Assembly: GCF_016702655.1 (NCBI RefSeq)
Contig: NZ_JADJDO010000006.1
Coordinates: forward strand, 162,887-226,886
Length of the DNA stretch: 64,000 bases
Direction of reading: 5' to 3'
Origin: Ideonella sp.
GTDB lineage: Bacteria; Pseudomonadota; Gammaproteobacteria; Burkholderiales; Burkholderiaceae_C
How positions within the stretch are numbered: position 1 is the stretch's first letter; each line of letters opens with the position of its first letter. Positions 25,610 through 34,996 of this stretch are shown here, one piece after another. The notes beneath the pieces are model-generated. The model ran no database searches, was not told where the DNA came from, and was given only the letters and a program-made list of their open reading frames with translations. Made by a program: the position numbers and the translations under genes.

Positions 25610-27487
25610 TCAGGCAGGCGCGCCTGCGCGGCGCGCGGCTTCGGCCAGCGGCCGCAGGTCGGCCTCGACCAGCGTCTCCTGCGCAAGCAGCTTTGCCGCG
25701 CCCTGTTCGAGCAGCGCGCGCCGCTCGGCGAGCACGCTTGTCGCGCGCGCGAACGCCTCGTCGACGAGCGCGCGCACGGCGGTGTCGATGCGGCGCGCCG
25801 TGTCTTCGGACAGGCCACGCTGCGCCACCATGCCTTCGGGCAGGTCGAGAAAGCGCGACTGCGGCCTCTCGTAGACGACCTGGCCGACCTCGGGCGCCAT
25901 GCCGAAGCGCGCGACCATGTCGTGCGCGATGTCGGTCGCCTTGACCAGGTCGTCGGCGGCGCCGGTCGAGGCCTCGCCGATCACGAGCGCCTCGGCCGCG
26001 CGCCCGCCCATCAGCACCGCGAGCCGGTTGCGCAACTCGCTGCGGCTTGCCAGGTAGCGGTCTTCGCTCGGCCGCTGCAGCGTGTAGCCGAGCGCGCCGA
26101 TGCCGCGCGGGATGATCGAGATCTTGTGCACCGGATCGGCGCCGGGCAGCGTCATCGCCACCAGCGCGTGGCCCATCTCGTGCACCGCCACCGCGCGGCG
26201 CTCGTTGGCGCCCAGCACGCGCTGATGGCGCTCGAGCCCGGCGACGATGCGCTCGACCGCGGCCGTGAAGTCGGCCATCGCCACCGCATCGGCGCCGCGC
26301 CGCGTGGCGAGCAGCGCGGCTTCGTTGACGAGGTTGGCGAGGTCGGCACCGGCGAACCCCGGCGTCAGCGCGGCGATCGCGTCGGGGTCGATGCCGGCAT
26401 CGAGCGTGACCTTCTTCAGGTGCACGCGCAGCACGTCGGCGCGGCCCTTGCGGTCCGGTCGATCGACGAGCACCTGGCGGTCGAAGCGCCCCGCGCGCAG
26501 CAGCGCCGGATCGAGTATCTCGGGCCGGTTGGTCGCGGCCAGGATCACGACGCCGACGCTGGCATCGAAGCCGTCCATCTCGGCGAGCAACTGGTTCAAG
26601 GTCTGCTCCTTCTCGTCGTGGCCGCCCGAGAGCGGGCCGGCGCCGCGCGCACGGCCGAGCGCGTCGAGCTCGTCGATGAAGATGATGCACGGCGCCGAGG
26701 CGCGCGCCTGCTCGAACAGGTCGCGCACGCGCGCCGCGCCAACGCCGACGAACAGCTCGACGAACTCCGAGCCGGTGATGCTGAAGAAGGGCACGCCGGC
26801 CTCGCCGGCCATCGCGCGCGCGAGCAGCGTCTTGCCGGTGCCGGGCGGGCCCACCAGCAGGATGCCCTTGGGCATGTGCGCGCCCAGGCGCCCGTAGTCC
26901 TTGGGGTTCTTCAGGAAGTCGACCGACTCGCGCAGCTCGGCCTTGGCCTCGTCGACGCCGGCCACGTCGTCGAAGCTGACCTTGATGTCGGTTTCGGAAT
27001 GCAACTTGGCGCGGCTCTTGCCTACCGACAGCAAGCCACCCAGGCCGCCCTGGGCCGCCATGCGCCTGGCCATGAAGCTCCACACGGCGAGCAGCAGCAA
27101 TGCCGGGATCACCCACGACAGCAAGTCGCGCAGCAGCGTGTTCTCGACCACGCCCTCGAAGCGCACGTCGTAGCCTTGCAGTTCGCGCGCCAGATCGGGC
27201 GCCACGCGCGTCGTGACGATGCGGCTGCGGCCGTCGGACGCGGGCGTCTTGAGCTTGCCCTCGATGAACTGGCTGCCGATCGTGATCGACTCGAGGCGGC
27301 CGGCCTTCAGGTGCTGCACGAACTCGCTGTACGGGATCGGCTGCACCTGGGTCGACGCGACCCACAGGTCGCGCAGCCAGAACAGCGCCACCAGCGCCAG
27401 CATCAGCACCCACAGGTTGGCGGGCTTCCACTCGAACGGCGCCCTCGGCGCTGGCGGAGGCGGGGTGGGCGGCTTGGGCACGCTCAT
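25610..27487 (-). CDS. ftsH: ATP-dependent zinc metalloprotease FtsH (second copy type)
   Basis: A 625-residue membrane AAA+ protease. A Pro-rich N-terminus and two transmembrane helices enclose a periplasmic domain (about residues 50-120), followed by Walker A GPPGTGKTLLARA, Walker B IIFIDELDALGRAR, the second region of homology NRPEILDPALLRAGRFDR, and the protease site HEMGHALVA with the later Asp ligand region STGAADDLVKAT. It degrades misfolded membrane and regulatory proteins. The ATG at 27487 gives the normal N-terminus. It is not next to rlmE, glmM or folP, which flank the main ftsH of this group, so it is probably the accessory copy. Confidence 0.93.
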   Translation of the reverse strand: MSVPKPPTPPPPAPRAPFEWKPANLWVLMLALVALFWLRDLWVASTQVQPIPYSEFVQHLKAGRLESITIGSQFIEGKLKTPASDGRSRIVTTRVAPDLARELQGYDVRFEGVVENTLLRDLLSWVIPALLLLAVWSFMARRMAAQGGLGGLLSVGKSRAKLHSETDIKVSFDDVAGVDEAKAELRESVDFLKNPKDYGRLGAHMPKGILLVGPPGTGKTLLARAMAGEAGVPFFSITGSEFVELFVGVGAARVRDLFEQARASAPCIIFIDELDALGRARGAGPLSGGHDEKEQTLNQLLAEMDGFDASVGVVILAATNRPEILDPALLRAGRFDRQVLVDRPDRKGRADVLRVHLKKVTLDAGIDPDAIAALTPGFAGADLANLVNEAALLATRRGADAVAMADFTAAVERIVAGLERHQRVLGANERRAVAVHEMGHALVAMTLPGADPVHKISIIPRGIGALGYTLQRPSEDRYLASRSELRNRLAVLMGGRAAEALVIGEASTGAADDLVKATDIAHDMVARFGMAPEVGQVVYERPQSRFLDLPEGMVAQRGLSEDTARRIDTAVRALVDEAFARATSVLAERRALLEQGAAKLLAQETLVEADLRPLAEAARRAGAPA

Positions 27488-27621
27488 CGGGGCATTTTCG
27501 TCTTGCGCAGCCTTTGCGTGCCAGAGCGCAGACCTGCGTAGTTGATGGGTGTCAACGCCAAAGGCTCGCCGCAGGCTAGCCCTCGAGCGCATCGCTGGCC
27601 TGACCTCGAGGAGGCATCCGG

Positions 27622-28275
27622 ATGAACACGCTGACCAAGCTTGCGCTCGGCCTGATGGGCCAGCTCAAGCCGCGACCCGCCGTCGACGCAGCGGCCATCG
27701 AGCTGCCGCCGCCCCGGCGCGGCGGCGGCATGGCCCTGATGGAGGCGTTGCAGCGCCGCGCGTCGGCGCGCGAGTTCGAGCCCGCAGCGCTCGGCGAGCA
27801 ACTGCTGTCCGACCTGCTCTGGGCCGCGGCCGGCATCAACCGGCCCGAGGCGGGCGGGCGCACCGCGCCGAGCGCGATGAACTCGCAGGAGGTGCAACTG
27901 CATGTGGCCATGCCGCAGGGGCTGTTCCGCTACGAGCCGGCCGCACACGCACTGCAGTTGCGCGTGAGCAGCGACGTGCGCCGCGTCACCGGCTACCAGG
28001 ATTTCGTCGACAGTGCACCGCTCGACCTGGTGTACGTGGCCGACCATGGCCGCATGCAGCTCGTGCCCGCGGCGCAGCGCGAGCGCTATGCCTTCGCCGC
28101 AGCTGGCGCAATGGCGCAGAACGTCTACCTGTTCTGCGCCGCCCATGGGCTCGGTACCGTGATCCGCGCCTGGTTCGACCAGCACGCGTTCGCGCAGGCC
28201 ATGGGCCTGGAGGCGGACCAGCAGTTGCTGCTCTGCCAGACCGTGGGTCAGGTCAAGGGTGACAGGCAGCCCTGA
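27622..28275 (+). CDS. nitroreductase / SagB-ThcOx family protein
   Basis: A 217-residue flavin-dependent reductase-like protein. The FMN-binding RRASAREFEPAALGEQLL at the N-terminus and the later AAGAMAQNVYLFCAAHGLGTV match the nitroreductase/SagB-ThcOx fold. Strong GAGGAGG lies just upstream of the ATG. It is divergent from ftsH, sharing a 134-bp promoter region. Substrate unknown; members reduce nitro compounds, quinones or oxidise azolines. The first 30 residues (MNTLTKLALGLMGQL) could be a weak membrane or export signal. Confidence 0.82.
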   Translation: MNTLTKLALGLMGQLKPRPAVDAAAIELPPPRRGGGMALMEALQRRASAREFEPAALGEQLLSDLLWAAAGINRPEAGGRTAPSAMNSQEVQLHVAMPQGLFRYEPAAHALQLRVSSDVRRVTGYQDFVDSAPLDLVYVADHGRMQLVPAAQRERYAFAAAGAMAQNVYLFCAAHGLGTVIRAWFDQHAFAQAMGLEADQQLLLCQTVGQVKGDRQP

Positions 28276-28309
28276 ACAGGCAGCGCCGTGGTGAAGCCCT
28301 GCGCTTGCG

Positions 28310-29061
28310 TCAAGCGCCGGCGCCTGGCAGCGCCGCGCTGCGGACGACAGCCGAAGGCTCGCTGCGCCCGGCATCGCGCGCGACGCGCAGCGTCGTGCCC
28401 TCGACGATGACGCGCGTTCCGACGGCAAACGATTGCGCCTGCTGCAACACGCGCGTGCTGCCGTCTTCCATGCGGACCTGGACGTTGTACAGCGTCTCGC
28501 TGCGCGCGCGCTTCTCGACCTCGTTGCCGGCCAGTCCACCACCGATCGCGCCGAGCACCGTCATCGCAGTCTTGCCCTTGCCGCCGCCGACCTGATGGCC
28601 GACCACGCCGCCAACCACACCCCCCGCGACCGCGCCGAGCCCGGTGGCCTGCCCTTTCTGTTGCACTGCGGTTACCGACTCGACCACGCCGCACGAAGCG
28701 CAGACCGCTGCGGGCACCGCGGCTGCCGCGGGTTCAGCGGCCGCAGGCGGCTTCGGATCGGCTTGCGCGACCGCTACGTCCGGCGCCGCCACCGTGACCG
28801 GCTTGGTGTGGCGCGGCCTGGCAGCAGCGGGCGCAGCAACGGGTGCGGCGAGCGGCGCTGGTTGTGCGACGATGCTCGCAACGGCAGGCGTCTCGGCGGG
28901 TGAGGGCGGGGCCGTCTCCCCCGAGCGCATGATCAACGCGCCCGCAAAACCGGCCGTGGCCAGGCCGAGGGCAGCGCCGCCAAGCCAGCCCATCCACAGC
29001 GAGCGCGGGACCGCACCGGGCGACACGCTTGCAGGGAGATTTGATCGGTTCTTGCGGTCAT
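28310..29061 (-). pseudogene. glycine-zipper (SlyB/Pcp-like) envelope protein, start region in conflict
   Basis: The main frame (28310-29026) gives one N-terminal membrane helix, an Ala/Pro-rich stretch and a glycine-zipper domain (GLGAVAGGVVGGVVGHQVGG, then LGAIGGGLAGNEVEKRAR) followed by a small beta domain, as in SlyB/Pcp-type 17-kDa surface antigens. The only start in frame is a GTG at 29026 without a ribosome site. A much better start, ATG at 29061 with AGGAAAG six bases upstream, is in another frame, and joining it needs one base added near 29028. A one-base deletion, real or a miscall, is the simplest explanation. Confidence 0.65.
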
Positions 29062-29311
29062 GGGCTTTCCTGTGCGATGCGACGCACTTTCAACGCTCGC
29101 GATCGCTCATTGTTGACGGCCCGCCGCGAGGAGTTGTATCGAGTCGTGTGTCTGCCGGCGTCGACTCGCGGGCGCGCCAGGCGGCGCCGACGCATCCACA
29201 TACAACTGAGCGACCGATCCGCCGCACCGCCAGGTTGCTGCCGGGCTTTGAATCGACTTGTGCGAAGCTGTCGCCATGGGCCCGCCGTGCCGGGCCCGAG
29301 GGAGACCGCCG

Positions 29312-29749
29312 GTGGACTTGAAGGCCCTGCAGCTCACGCTGCGCGAGTTTGCTGCCGAGCGCGAGTGGCAGCCGTTTCACACGCCGAAGAACCTGGCCAT
29401 GGCGCTGATGGTCGAGGCCGCCGAATTGGCCGAGATCTTCCAGTGGATGACGCCCGAGCAGTCGCAAGCCGTGCGCAGCGATGTCGTGCTGCAGCAGTAG
29501 GTCGCGGACGAAGTGGCCGATGTGCTGCTGTACCTGGTGCAGATTGCCGAACACACGGGCATCGACCTGAAACGCGCCGTCGGCCGCAAGCTCGTCAAGA
29601 ACGCGAAGAAGCATCCACCGCTGCAGCCCGGGAGGCCCGGCTTGCGGCCGGGCAGGACTGCCCCCGCGACATCGAGACCCACGTGCTGGTGGACTGGGAA
29701 AACGTGCAACCCAGGGATGACGACATCCGCTCGCTGGTGCCTGGCGTGA
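29312..29749 (+). pseudogene. MazG-like nucleotide pyrophosphohydrolase with internal stop
   Basis: The GTG start at 29312 follows GAGGGAGACCGCC. The protein begins VDLKALQLTLREFAAERE and shows the MazG-like metal-site motif MVEAAELAEIFQW, but hits TAG at 29498-29500. In the same frame the second half follows immediately: VADEVADVLLYLVQIAEH and GIDLKRAVGRKLVKNAKKHP, the EVADVxxYL motif of the RS21-C6/dCTPase type. A single substitution (for example CAG or GAG to TAG) explains the break. The tail beyond about 29620 reads out of family into the next gene. Confidence 0.75.
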
Positions 29750-30493
29750 CCGACATCTGGCTCTTCCACGGGCCGAACCAGAAAGGCGTGGCGGCAAAGC
29801 ACGCGTCGTTCGGCGACAAAGGCGACGCCGGTGCAGATCGCACGCACGGGCAAGAACGCGCTCGACTTTCACCTCTCGTTCTACATGGGCTATATCGCGG
29901 CCCGCCATCCCGACGCACGTTTCGTCGTCGTCTCCAACGACAAGGGCTACGCGCCCATGCTGGAACACGCGGCCGAGTTGGGCTTCACGGCGCGCCAGGT
30001 CGGCTTTGGCAAGGCTGCTGGCGTTGTCGAGGCGGCATCGGCGAGCAGCGTGGCCAAGAAGGCGGCACCGGCGAAGAAGATGGCTGTGAAGAAGCTGCCC
30101 ACCAAACCAGTGGCGAAGAAGGTCGTCGCGAAACCGCCATCGTCCCCAGTGGCGAAAGCCCCGGCAAGGAAGGCCACTGCGACGAAGAAGACGGCATTGC
30201 CCGCGGCGGCACCGCCCACCGCCTCCGGTGATTCGACACCCAGTGCGGCCCCCGCTGTCAATGCAACTTCAGCGATTGACCTGAAGAAAGCCGTCGGCCA
30301 TGTTGTCGCCAGCCTCAGGAAGACCACCAGCAAGCCAACCAAGCATGCGAAGTTGACGGCTGCCATCAAGTCGCTGCTGGGTCAGTCAGCCGACGAGCAA
30401 GCCGTGCATTCTGTGCTGTCGCGGTTGCTCGCCAGTGGCGAAGTGGCGATCGACGCGAAGGGCGTTGTTCGGTATGCGTTGCCGTCGGCATAG
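29683..30493 (+). pseudogene. NYN/PIN-like nuclease-fold protein with Lys/Ala/Pro tail, frameshifted
   Basis: The frame before about 29820 reads VLVDWENVQPRDDDIRSLV and LFHGPNQKGVAAKHASFGD; the frame after it reads VQIARTGKNALDFHLSFYMG and FVVVSNDKGYAPMLEHA. Together they form a NYN/PIN-type metal-dependent RNase fold with acidic residues in DWEN, NALDF and SNDKG. One extra A in GACAAAGG (about 29818-29823) accounts for the shift. The expected ATG is replaced by ATC at 29671, leaving GTG 29683 as the nearest start. The C-terminal 130 residues are a KKAAPAKK-type tail plus a small folded end (LKKAVGHVVASLRK...). Confidence 0.65.
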
Positions 30494-30914
30494 CCTGGCG
30501 CTCGGCTTGCCACTGTTCGGCTCGCCTTCTCGGTCAGCGCTTCCGTCAAGACGCGGCCGCGTGGCTTGAGCGGGGCTTCGATGGCGTCGTCGTGGTCCAG
30601 CCGCAGTTTCGCAAGCGTTCCGGTCGCGAGTTCCTCAAAGCCTTCCGGGCGGACCGCCGGAAGCTGAGCTCGTCGTCATGAAACGGCGGCGATTGCCCAT
30701 CAAGAGCACATCGACGACTTCCAGACGCACGGCGGTCGAGTTCTTGCGCGATGTGCTTGGTATGGACTACGGCGAGTTCATCATCACCGATGAGAGTCGT
30801 TTCGGCGAAGCCGCCAGTTGCGGCAATCGTCGCGAAACTCGCACCAGACCGGCACCAGCAGTCTGCGGACAACCAAAGGGGTAGCAGGCGCTAACCGGCT
30901 ACCCCTTGCATTTC
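30494..30914. other. no confident gene; possible gene remnants before the tRNA-Asn island
   Basis: About 420 bp. A 68-codon frame (30678-30884) contains TAVEFLRDVLGMDYGEFIIT, which looks protein-like but matches nothing I can name and then runs into low-quality residues. A frame upstream ends in an ATGA overlap with it but has no start. A hairpin at 30878-30905 (GGGGTAGC/GCTACCCC) is the probable original terminator of tRNA-Asn on the minus strand. Confidence 0.4.
30878..30905 (-). terminator. displaced original terminator of tRNA-Asn
   Basis: An 8-bp stem GGGGTAGC/GCTACCCC lies just outside the displaced tRNA-Asn 3' end and, read on the minus strand, is followed by TTT. Its counterpart inside the island end is at 37471-37502. 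The short T-run makes its strength uncertain. Confidence 0.5.
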
Positions 30915-30962
30915 TGGCTCCCCGACCTGGGCTCGAACCAGGGACCTACGGATTAACAGTCC
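30915..30962 (-). repeat. attachment-site copy: displaced 3' end of tRNA-Asn
   Basis: These 48 bp are identical to 37512-37559, the 3' part of the intact tRNA-Asn gene from the anticodon arm to the CCA end. The match stops at 30963, where the 5' half of a tRNA should follow but does not. This is the duplicated crossover region left by site-specific integration and marks the left end of the island. Confidence 0.92.
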
Positions 30963-30985
30963 CTTCTGTAAGTCCTGAACGAGCC

Positions 30986-31102
30986 ATAGGCTACAGGCCA
31001 AAGTCTGCCGAAAGCCTAGGAAACATGCGGGTTACAGGCACTGTTAGTCCGTAGGCAGTATGATTCAGCATGATTTGTCGTGTAGCCTATGTGTAGCCTA
31101 CG
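30986..31102. promoter_or_regulatory. putative integrase arm-binding sites, left end
   Basis: Two tandem copies of TGTAGCCTA lie at 31081-31102, and an inverted copy (ATAGGCTACA) at 30986-30995, all between the attachment repeat and the integrase start. The same tandem pair recurs at 37444-37465 at the other end of the island. Placement at both inner ends, close to the crossover repeats, is what is expected of tyrosine-integrase arm sites; function is inferred. Confidence 0.6.
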
Positions 31103-31111
31103 GGGGTTCTG

Positions 31112-32468
31112 ATGAACAAGCTGAAGCTGACTGCGGAGAGTGTCAAACGGCTGCCGCTCGCGGCGCGGGATGCGGACGGGAAGGTGGTTCAAGTCGTCTA
31201 CCGCGACACCGAGCTATCCGGCTTTGGCGTGCGCGTCGGCGAGCAGTCCAAGTCCTACTTCGTGCAAAAGCGTGTCGGTGCTCGCGTGATCCGGGTAACG
31301 CTCGGGACGCACGGCCAGGTCACGACCGACCAGGCGCGCAAGGAGGCAGGGATCAGGCTCGGCGCACTCACTGCCGGGCGCGATCTCAATGCCGAGAAGC
31401 GCAGCGACCGCGAAGCCCAGCGCGCCGCCAAGGCCGCACGAGCGCTGCCGCGCAGTACACCGTCGCGGCGCTGTGCGAGTGGTACGTGAAACACCAGCGC
31501 GCGCTCGGCAAGGAGTCGGCCAAGGATGCGGCGGGCATCTTCGCCAAGCACGTCGAGGGGACGGAGTTCGCCACCATGCCGGCGCGGGAGCTGACCGCCA
31601 AGCAGGCGACGGCGCTTATCCGCACCGTCGTCGAGAAGGGGCACAAGCGCACCGCCGCGAAGCTGCGCGCCTACCTGCGCGCCGCCTACGCGCTGGCGCA
31701 GGGTGCCGAGACGAACCCGCAGGCGCCGGCCGCGCTGGTGCTGTTCGGCGTCGAGACGAACCCGATCGCGTCAACGGCCGCCATCAAGAACGCCAGCGGC
31801 GCGCGTGACGTGACGTTGACCGAGGACGAGCTGGGCGAAGTCGTGCGGCTGCTGCGCGAGCGGCGGGAGAAGCAGCATGACGACGCGCTGGCCGCGCTGG
31901 AGCTGTCGCTGGTGCTCGGCGGGCAACGGCTGGCGCAAGTGCTGCGCCTGTCTGCGGCCGACGTGGACCTGAATGCGCGGACCATCACGCTGTTGGACCC
32001 GAAGGGCAGGCGCGAAGTCGCGCGCCGGCATGTGCTGCCGTTGACCGATGCGGCTGTCGACCTGCTGACCGCCATTCTCAAGATGCGCCGCGCCGCGCAT
32101 CTGTTCGGCGGCAAGGAGGCAGTGACGACGCCCGACACCATCGCGCGCAGCGGCGTGGCGCTGCTGGCCGACGCGCAGGCCAACGTCGCCGAGCGCACCA
32201 GGGCGCAGCGCCGGCGCGGCCGAAGATCGAGGCGCGCGACCTGCGCCGCACCGCCGAGACGATGCTGGCGGCAATGGGGATCAGCAAGGACGTGCGCGCG
32301 CAGCTGCTGTCGCACGGCCTGGGCGGCGTGCAGGGCCGCCACTACGATCAGCACGAGTACATGGACGAGAAGCGCAACGCGCTGCAGGCCTGGGCTGACC
32401 GGCTGCAGGCGCTGGCCGAGCGCAAGCCGGAGGCGTCCAACGTCAAGAGGTTGCACCGCGCCGCCTGA
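31112..32468 (+). pseudogene. int: tyrosine recombinase (island integrase), two frameshifts
   Basis: Three consecutive frames together give a full phage-type integrase of about 450 residues. Frame 1 (from the ATG at 31112) holds the N-terminal DUF4102-like arm domain (LSGFGVRVGEQSKSYFVQKR); near 31440 it shifts to a frame with the core-binding domain and first catalytic Arg (LSLVLGGQRLAQVLRL); near 32218 it shifts again to PKIEARDLRRTAETMLAA, LLSHGLGGVQGRHYDQHEY with the catalytic His/Arg/Tyr set. Active-site residues survive but the reading frame does not. It lies next to the left attachment site and is followed by a strong terminator. Confidence 0.85.
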
Positions 32469-32489
32469 CGCACTCAGGCACCCGCGCAG

Positions 32490-32510
32490 GCCGCCTTCGG
32501 GCGGCTTTTT
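32490..32510 (+). terminator. intrinsic terminator after the integrase
   Basis: A 6-bp GCCGCC/GGCGGC stem with a TTCG tetraloop (32490-32505) followed by five T residues, 22 bp after the integrase stop. Confidence 0.88.
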
Positions 32511-32602
32511 CGTGCTCGTGCGCTGAATTCGCCGATTTGGGTAAAACGCTCCTAAAAGATGCTGGAAGACTCTCGCTCATGGTAACGAGCAGGAGTTGAT
32601 TG

Positions 32603-32863
32603 ATGAGCCAAGCGGACCCCGCTGCACTGCGCGCCGAGTTCTACAGGCTTCCAGACGAGGCGCTGATAGATCGCCAGACCTGGGCTGCGGTGCGATATGT
32701 CGAGCCGCAGACGGTCGAGAAGGAGGCCATCAAGGGCGGCGGCTGTCCCTACATCCGCATCGGCCGCCGCGCGCTGTACCGCAAGGCCGACGTGCTCGAC
32801 TGGATGGAGCGCACCGGCCGGCGCGTCGAGAACACCGCGCAGCTTGCCGAGGTGGCAGCATGA
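32603..32863 (+). CDS. AlpA/excisionase-like small DNA-binding protein
   Basis: An 86-residue protein. After a short acidic start it shows a winged-helix pattern, DRQTWAAVRYVEPQTVEKEA then YIRIGRRALYRKADVLDWME, as in AlpA/MerR-like excisionases encoded next to phage integrases. It would act as the recombination directionality factor or an early regulator. The ATG at 32603 follows AGGAG by 7 bases. Its stop overlaps the next start (ATGA), so it leads the island's main operon. Confidence 0.72.
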   Translation: MSQADPAALRAEFYRLPDEALIDRQTWAAVRYVEPQTVEKEAIKGGGCPYIRIGRRALYRKADVLDWMERTGRRVENTAQLAEVAA

Positions 32864-34547
32864 TCGCCGACGACGACCTGCAGGACGTGGACGCCGAGCG
32901 ACGCGCTCTTGTGGCACTCGACGCAATCACGAGCGCCCGCCAGCAGTGGTACCGCCAGCAACGCAGACCCGCCGCACTCACCGCGCGCGAAGCTCTGGCC
33001 GCGCTCCAGTTCGAAGCGCTGCTGGTATGGACCGCCGCGGCAAACATTCGCAACGGGATCGAACTGAGCGACGACGACATGGCCCGGCTGACAACCGCGT
33101 GCCGGTGGATCGACGACCATCTGCGAAGAGGTGCTGTGATGCAGACCCTTCTGGAACAGGCGCAAACCAAACTCGTCGCGAAGCAAGATTCGTCAGCTAG
33201 CCGCGCTAGCCGACCTGCGTGGCCGAAGTTGGACCCGTTGCCCGAGGCTATCGCCAGCAGGCCCGCGCTGTTTCCTTCGACGCGCTGGGCGCGACCTCGA
33301 CCAGCCGCAAGGGCAATTCATCGTGACGTGCAAGTGCCCGATGCTGTCGCTGCCGGATCGGTGCTCGCGGCCGCGTCGCTCGCGGTGCAGCCGCATGCCG
33401 ACGTCTTGATGCCCCACGGCCAGCGGGCGCCGCTGTCGCTGTTCATTGCGAGCGGCGCTCTATCGGGAGAGCGCAAGTCCGCCGCCGATCAGATCGTGCA
33501 GCGTGAGATCGAGGAAGTACGTCGCGAGCAGGCGCGCTGATACCTCGCCGAGCGGGCGACGGCACCTGGGAGCAAGGACTTGCCCAAGGCCGTCGCGCGC
33601 AGTCTGACCGTCGGCAAGGCCACGGTCGAGGGCCTGCAGATGATGCTTGCGCATCAATCGCACGTCGGCTTGTTTTCGGCCGAGGGGGGCGAACTGCTCG
33701 GCGGGCACAGCATGCGTGAGGAACGGCGCTCGGCCGGCCTTGCCTGGCTATTGAAAGCCTGGGGCGGCGAGACGCTCGACGCGTTGACCCGAGGCGACGG
33801 ACTCTCGATCCTGCTGGGCCGTCGCGTCGCGCTGCATGTAATGGTGCAGCCCGTGCTGTTGCGCGCGCTGCTGTCCGACCCGCTCGCTCCTAGGGCAGGG
33901 CCTACTCGCGCGATGCCTGATCGCGCAGCCCGAGTCGTTGGCGGGCACTCGCCTGTTTCGCGACGTGGATGCCAGGGCGAGCGCCGAGGTTCATGCATTC
34001 CATGCCCAGATGCGCGATCTGTTGCGCAGAAGCCCCCAGATCAGGGAAGGCGGCGACGGTTGCGAGCTGCAGCCGCGCGCACTGCCCATGTCCGCCGAGG
34101 CTCGCGCGCTATGGATCGAGTTCCACGATTGAGCGCGCGCAGGCGCCGGGCGGTGAGTTTGAACATGCCCGCGCCTTCGCCAGCAAGGCGCCCGAGCATG
34201 CAGCGCGCATCGCAGGCGTGGTGCAGATGGTATGCAGCCCGGATGCCGACGCGCTCCAGGGTGACGCTATGGACTGCGGCATGACGGCGACTCTGTTCTA
34301 TATCGGCGAGCACGTCAGACTGACCGGCGCCGGCCGGGCAGACCGCCGCGCCGCGCTGATCGGCTCCCTCGTCGAGTGGATGTGCGGCAGAGGGCCGGTT
34401 GTGCCGCACAAGGATGTTCTGCAGCGGGCTCCAAGGCCAGTGCGGGAGCTCAAGGCCGAAAATATCGGCCAGCTACTCGATGAGCTCGCACAGCGGCACT
34501 ACATCCGGCGTGATGGCGACGCCTGGCAAGTGAGCCCCCATGCTTGA
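32860..34547 (+). pseudogene. DUF3987 (primase/helicase-like) replication protein, multiply broken
   Basis: An ORF of 226 codons (32860-33540) begins with a small conserved-looking region of about 90 residues, then VQVPDAVAAGSVLAAASLAV and GQRAPLSLFIASGALSGERK, the start of DUF3987, and ends at a TGA. The same frame resumes at once (MLAHQSHVGLFSAEGGELLG), shifts near 33890 to LLGQGLLARCLIAQPESLAG, and shifts again near 34130 to QAPGGEFEHARAFASKAPEH and the C-terminus at 34547. A pair of compensating shifts around 33275-33305 is also likely. DUF3987 proteins serve as replication proteins of phage satellites; this copy cannot work as one protein. Confidence 0.75.
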
Positions 34548-34659
34548 CCTGAACGTGATTCGCCAGCGCGCGGCAACCCGGGCAAGCGTGGCTAAACCGG
34601 CTAATGCGGCTAATCGGCTAATGCCAGCCGAGCCAGCGTCGCCAGTGATTGTCAATTAG
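34540..34659 (+). CDS. 39-residue small protein overlapping repeat array
   Basis: An ATG at 34540 overlaps the DUF3987 stop and opens a 39-codon frame ending in VIVN. The middle encodes AKPANAANRLMP, driven by GGCTAA DNA repeats. Coupling to the upstream gene supports translation, but the peptide may be a by-product of a cis-acting DNA array. No family recognised. Confidence 0.4.
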   Translation: MLDLNVIRQRAATRASVAKPANAANRLMPAEPASPVIVN

Positions 34660-34679
34660 CCACGGTAGCCGCGTTAGCC
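34590..34679. repeat. GGCTAA iteron-like array with inverted copies
   Basis: Four direct GGCTAA copies at 34590, 34599, 34608 and 34616 are followed by inverted copies TTAGCC (34656), GTAGCC (34665) and TTAGCC (34674). The 8-9-bp phasing on both sides suggests a protein-binding array. It sits right after the DUF3987 replication gene, the place where a satellite origin could lie. Origin function is inference. Confidence 0.45.
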
Positions 34680-34685
34680 GGGGAT

Positions 34686-34985
34686 GTGCAGCCCGTTCGG
34701 AGTTGCGTCAACTGTCGCCATCCCAGCCGCGTGAAGACCTGCATGCTGCCCGTCGAGGCTGGATTGTCGAGGCACTTCGGCATCCGCTGGCCCGCGCCCG
34801 GGCATGGGCAGCAATGCCCAGCGTGGAGGCGTGACCCGTATGAGGCGCAGACGCGGGTGCTGATCGAGGCCGCGCGTCGCAGTTGGACCGCGACGGCGCT
34901 TCAAGCATGGTTGGCCGACGCCGATGCGGACCCCGAGGCGGTGCTCGATGTGCTCGGCCGCACTGTGGCCGGCGTTGACATGTAG
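34686..34985 (+). CDS. small zinc-ribbon-like protein of phage/satellite type
   Basis: A 99-residue protein with cysteines spaced as a zinc site: RSCVNCRHPS, KTCMLP and QQCPAW, in a context (AGLSRHFGIRWPAPGHG) I associate with hypothetical proteins of Burkholderiales prophage satellites. The start is the GTG at 34686 or a nearby codon; the site upstream is weak. The C-terminal half is helical and acidic (WLADADADPEAVLDVL). Possibly a nucleic-acid-binding regulator; function unknown. Confidence 0.55.
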   Translation: MQPVRSCVNCRHPSRVKTCMLPVEAGLSRHFGIRWPAPGHGQQCPAWRRDPYEAQTRVLIEAARRSWTATALQAWLADADADPEAVLDVLGRTVAGVDM

Positions 34986-34996
34986 GAGGCCGCTAA

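Noticed and set aside
30678..30884. 68-codon ORF with TAVEFLRDVLGMDYGEF
   Set aside because: Partly protein-like but unmatched, lacks a clear ribosome site, and its C-terminal third is low-quality; noted only as a possible remnant.
34590..34679. Short hexamer repeats considered as a CRISPR array
   Set aside because: Units are 6 bp with 2-3-bp gaps and mixed orientation; there are no spacers and no cas genes.
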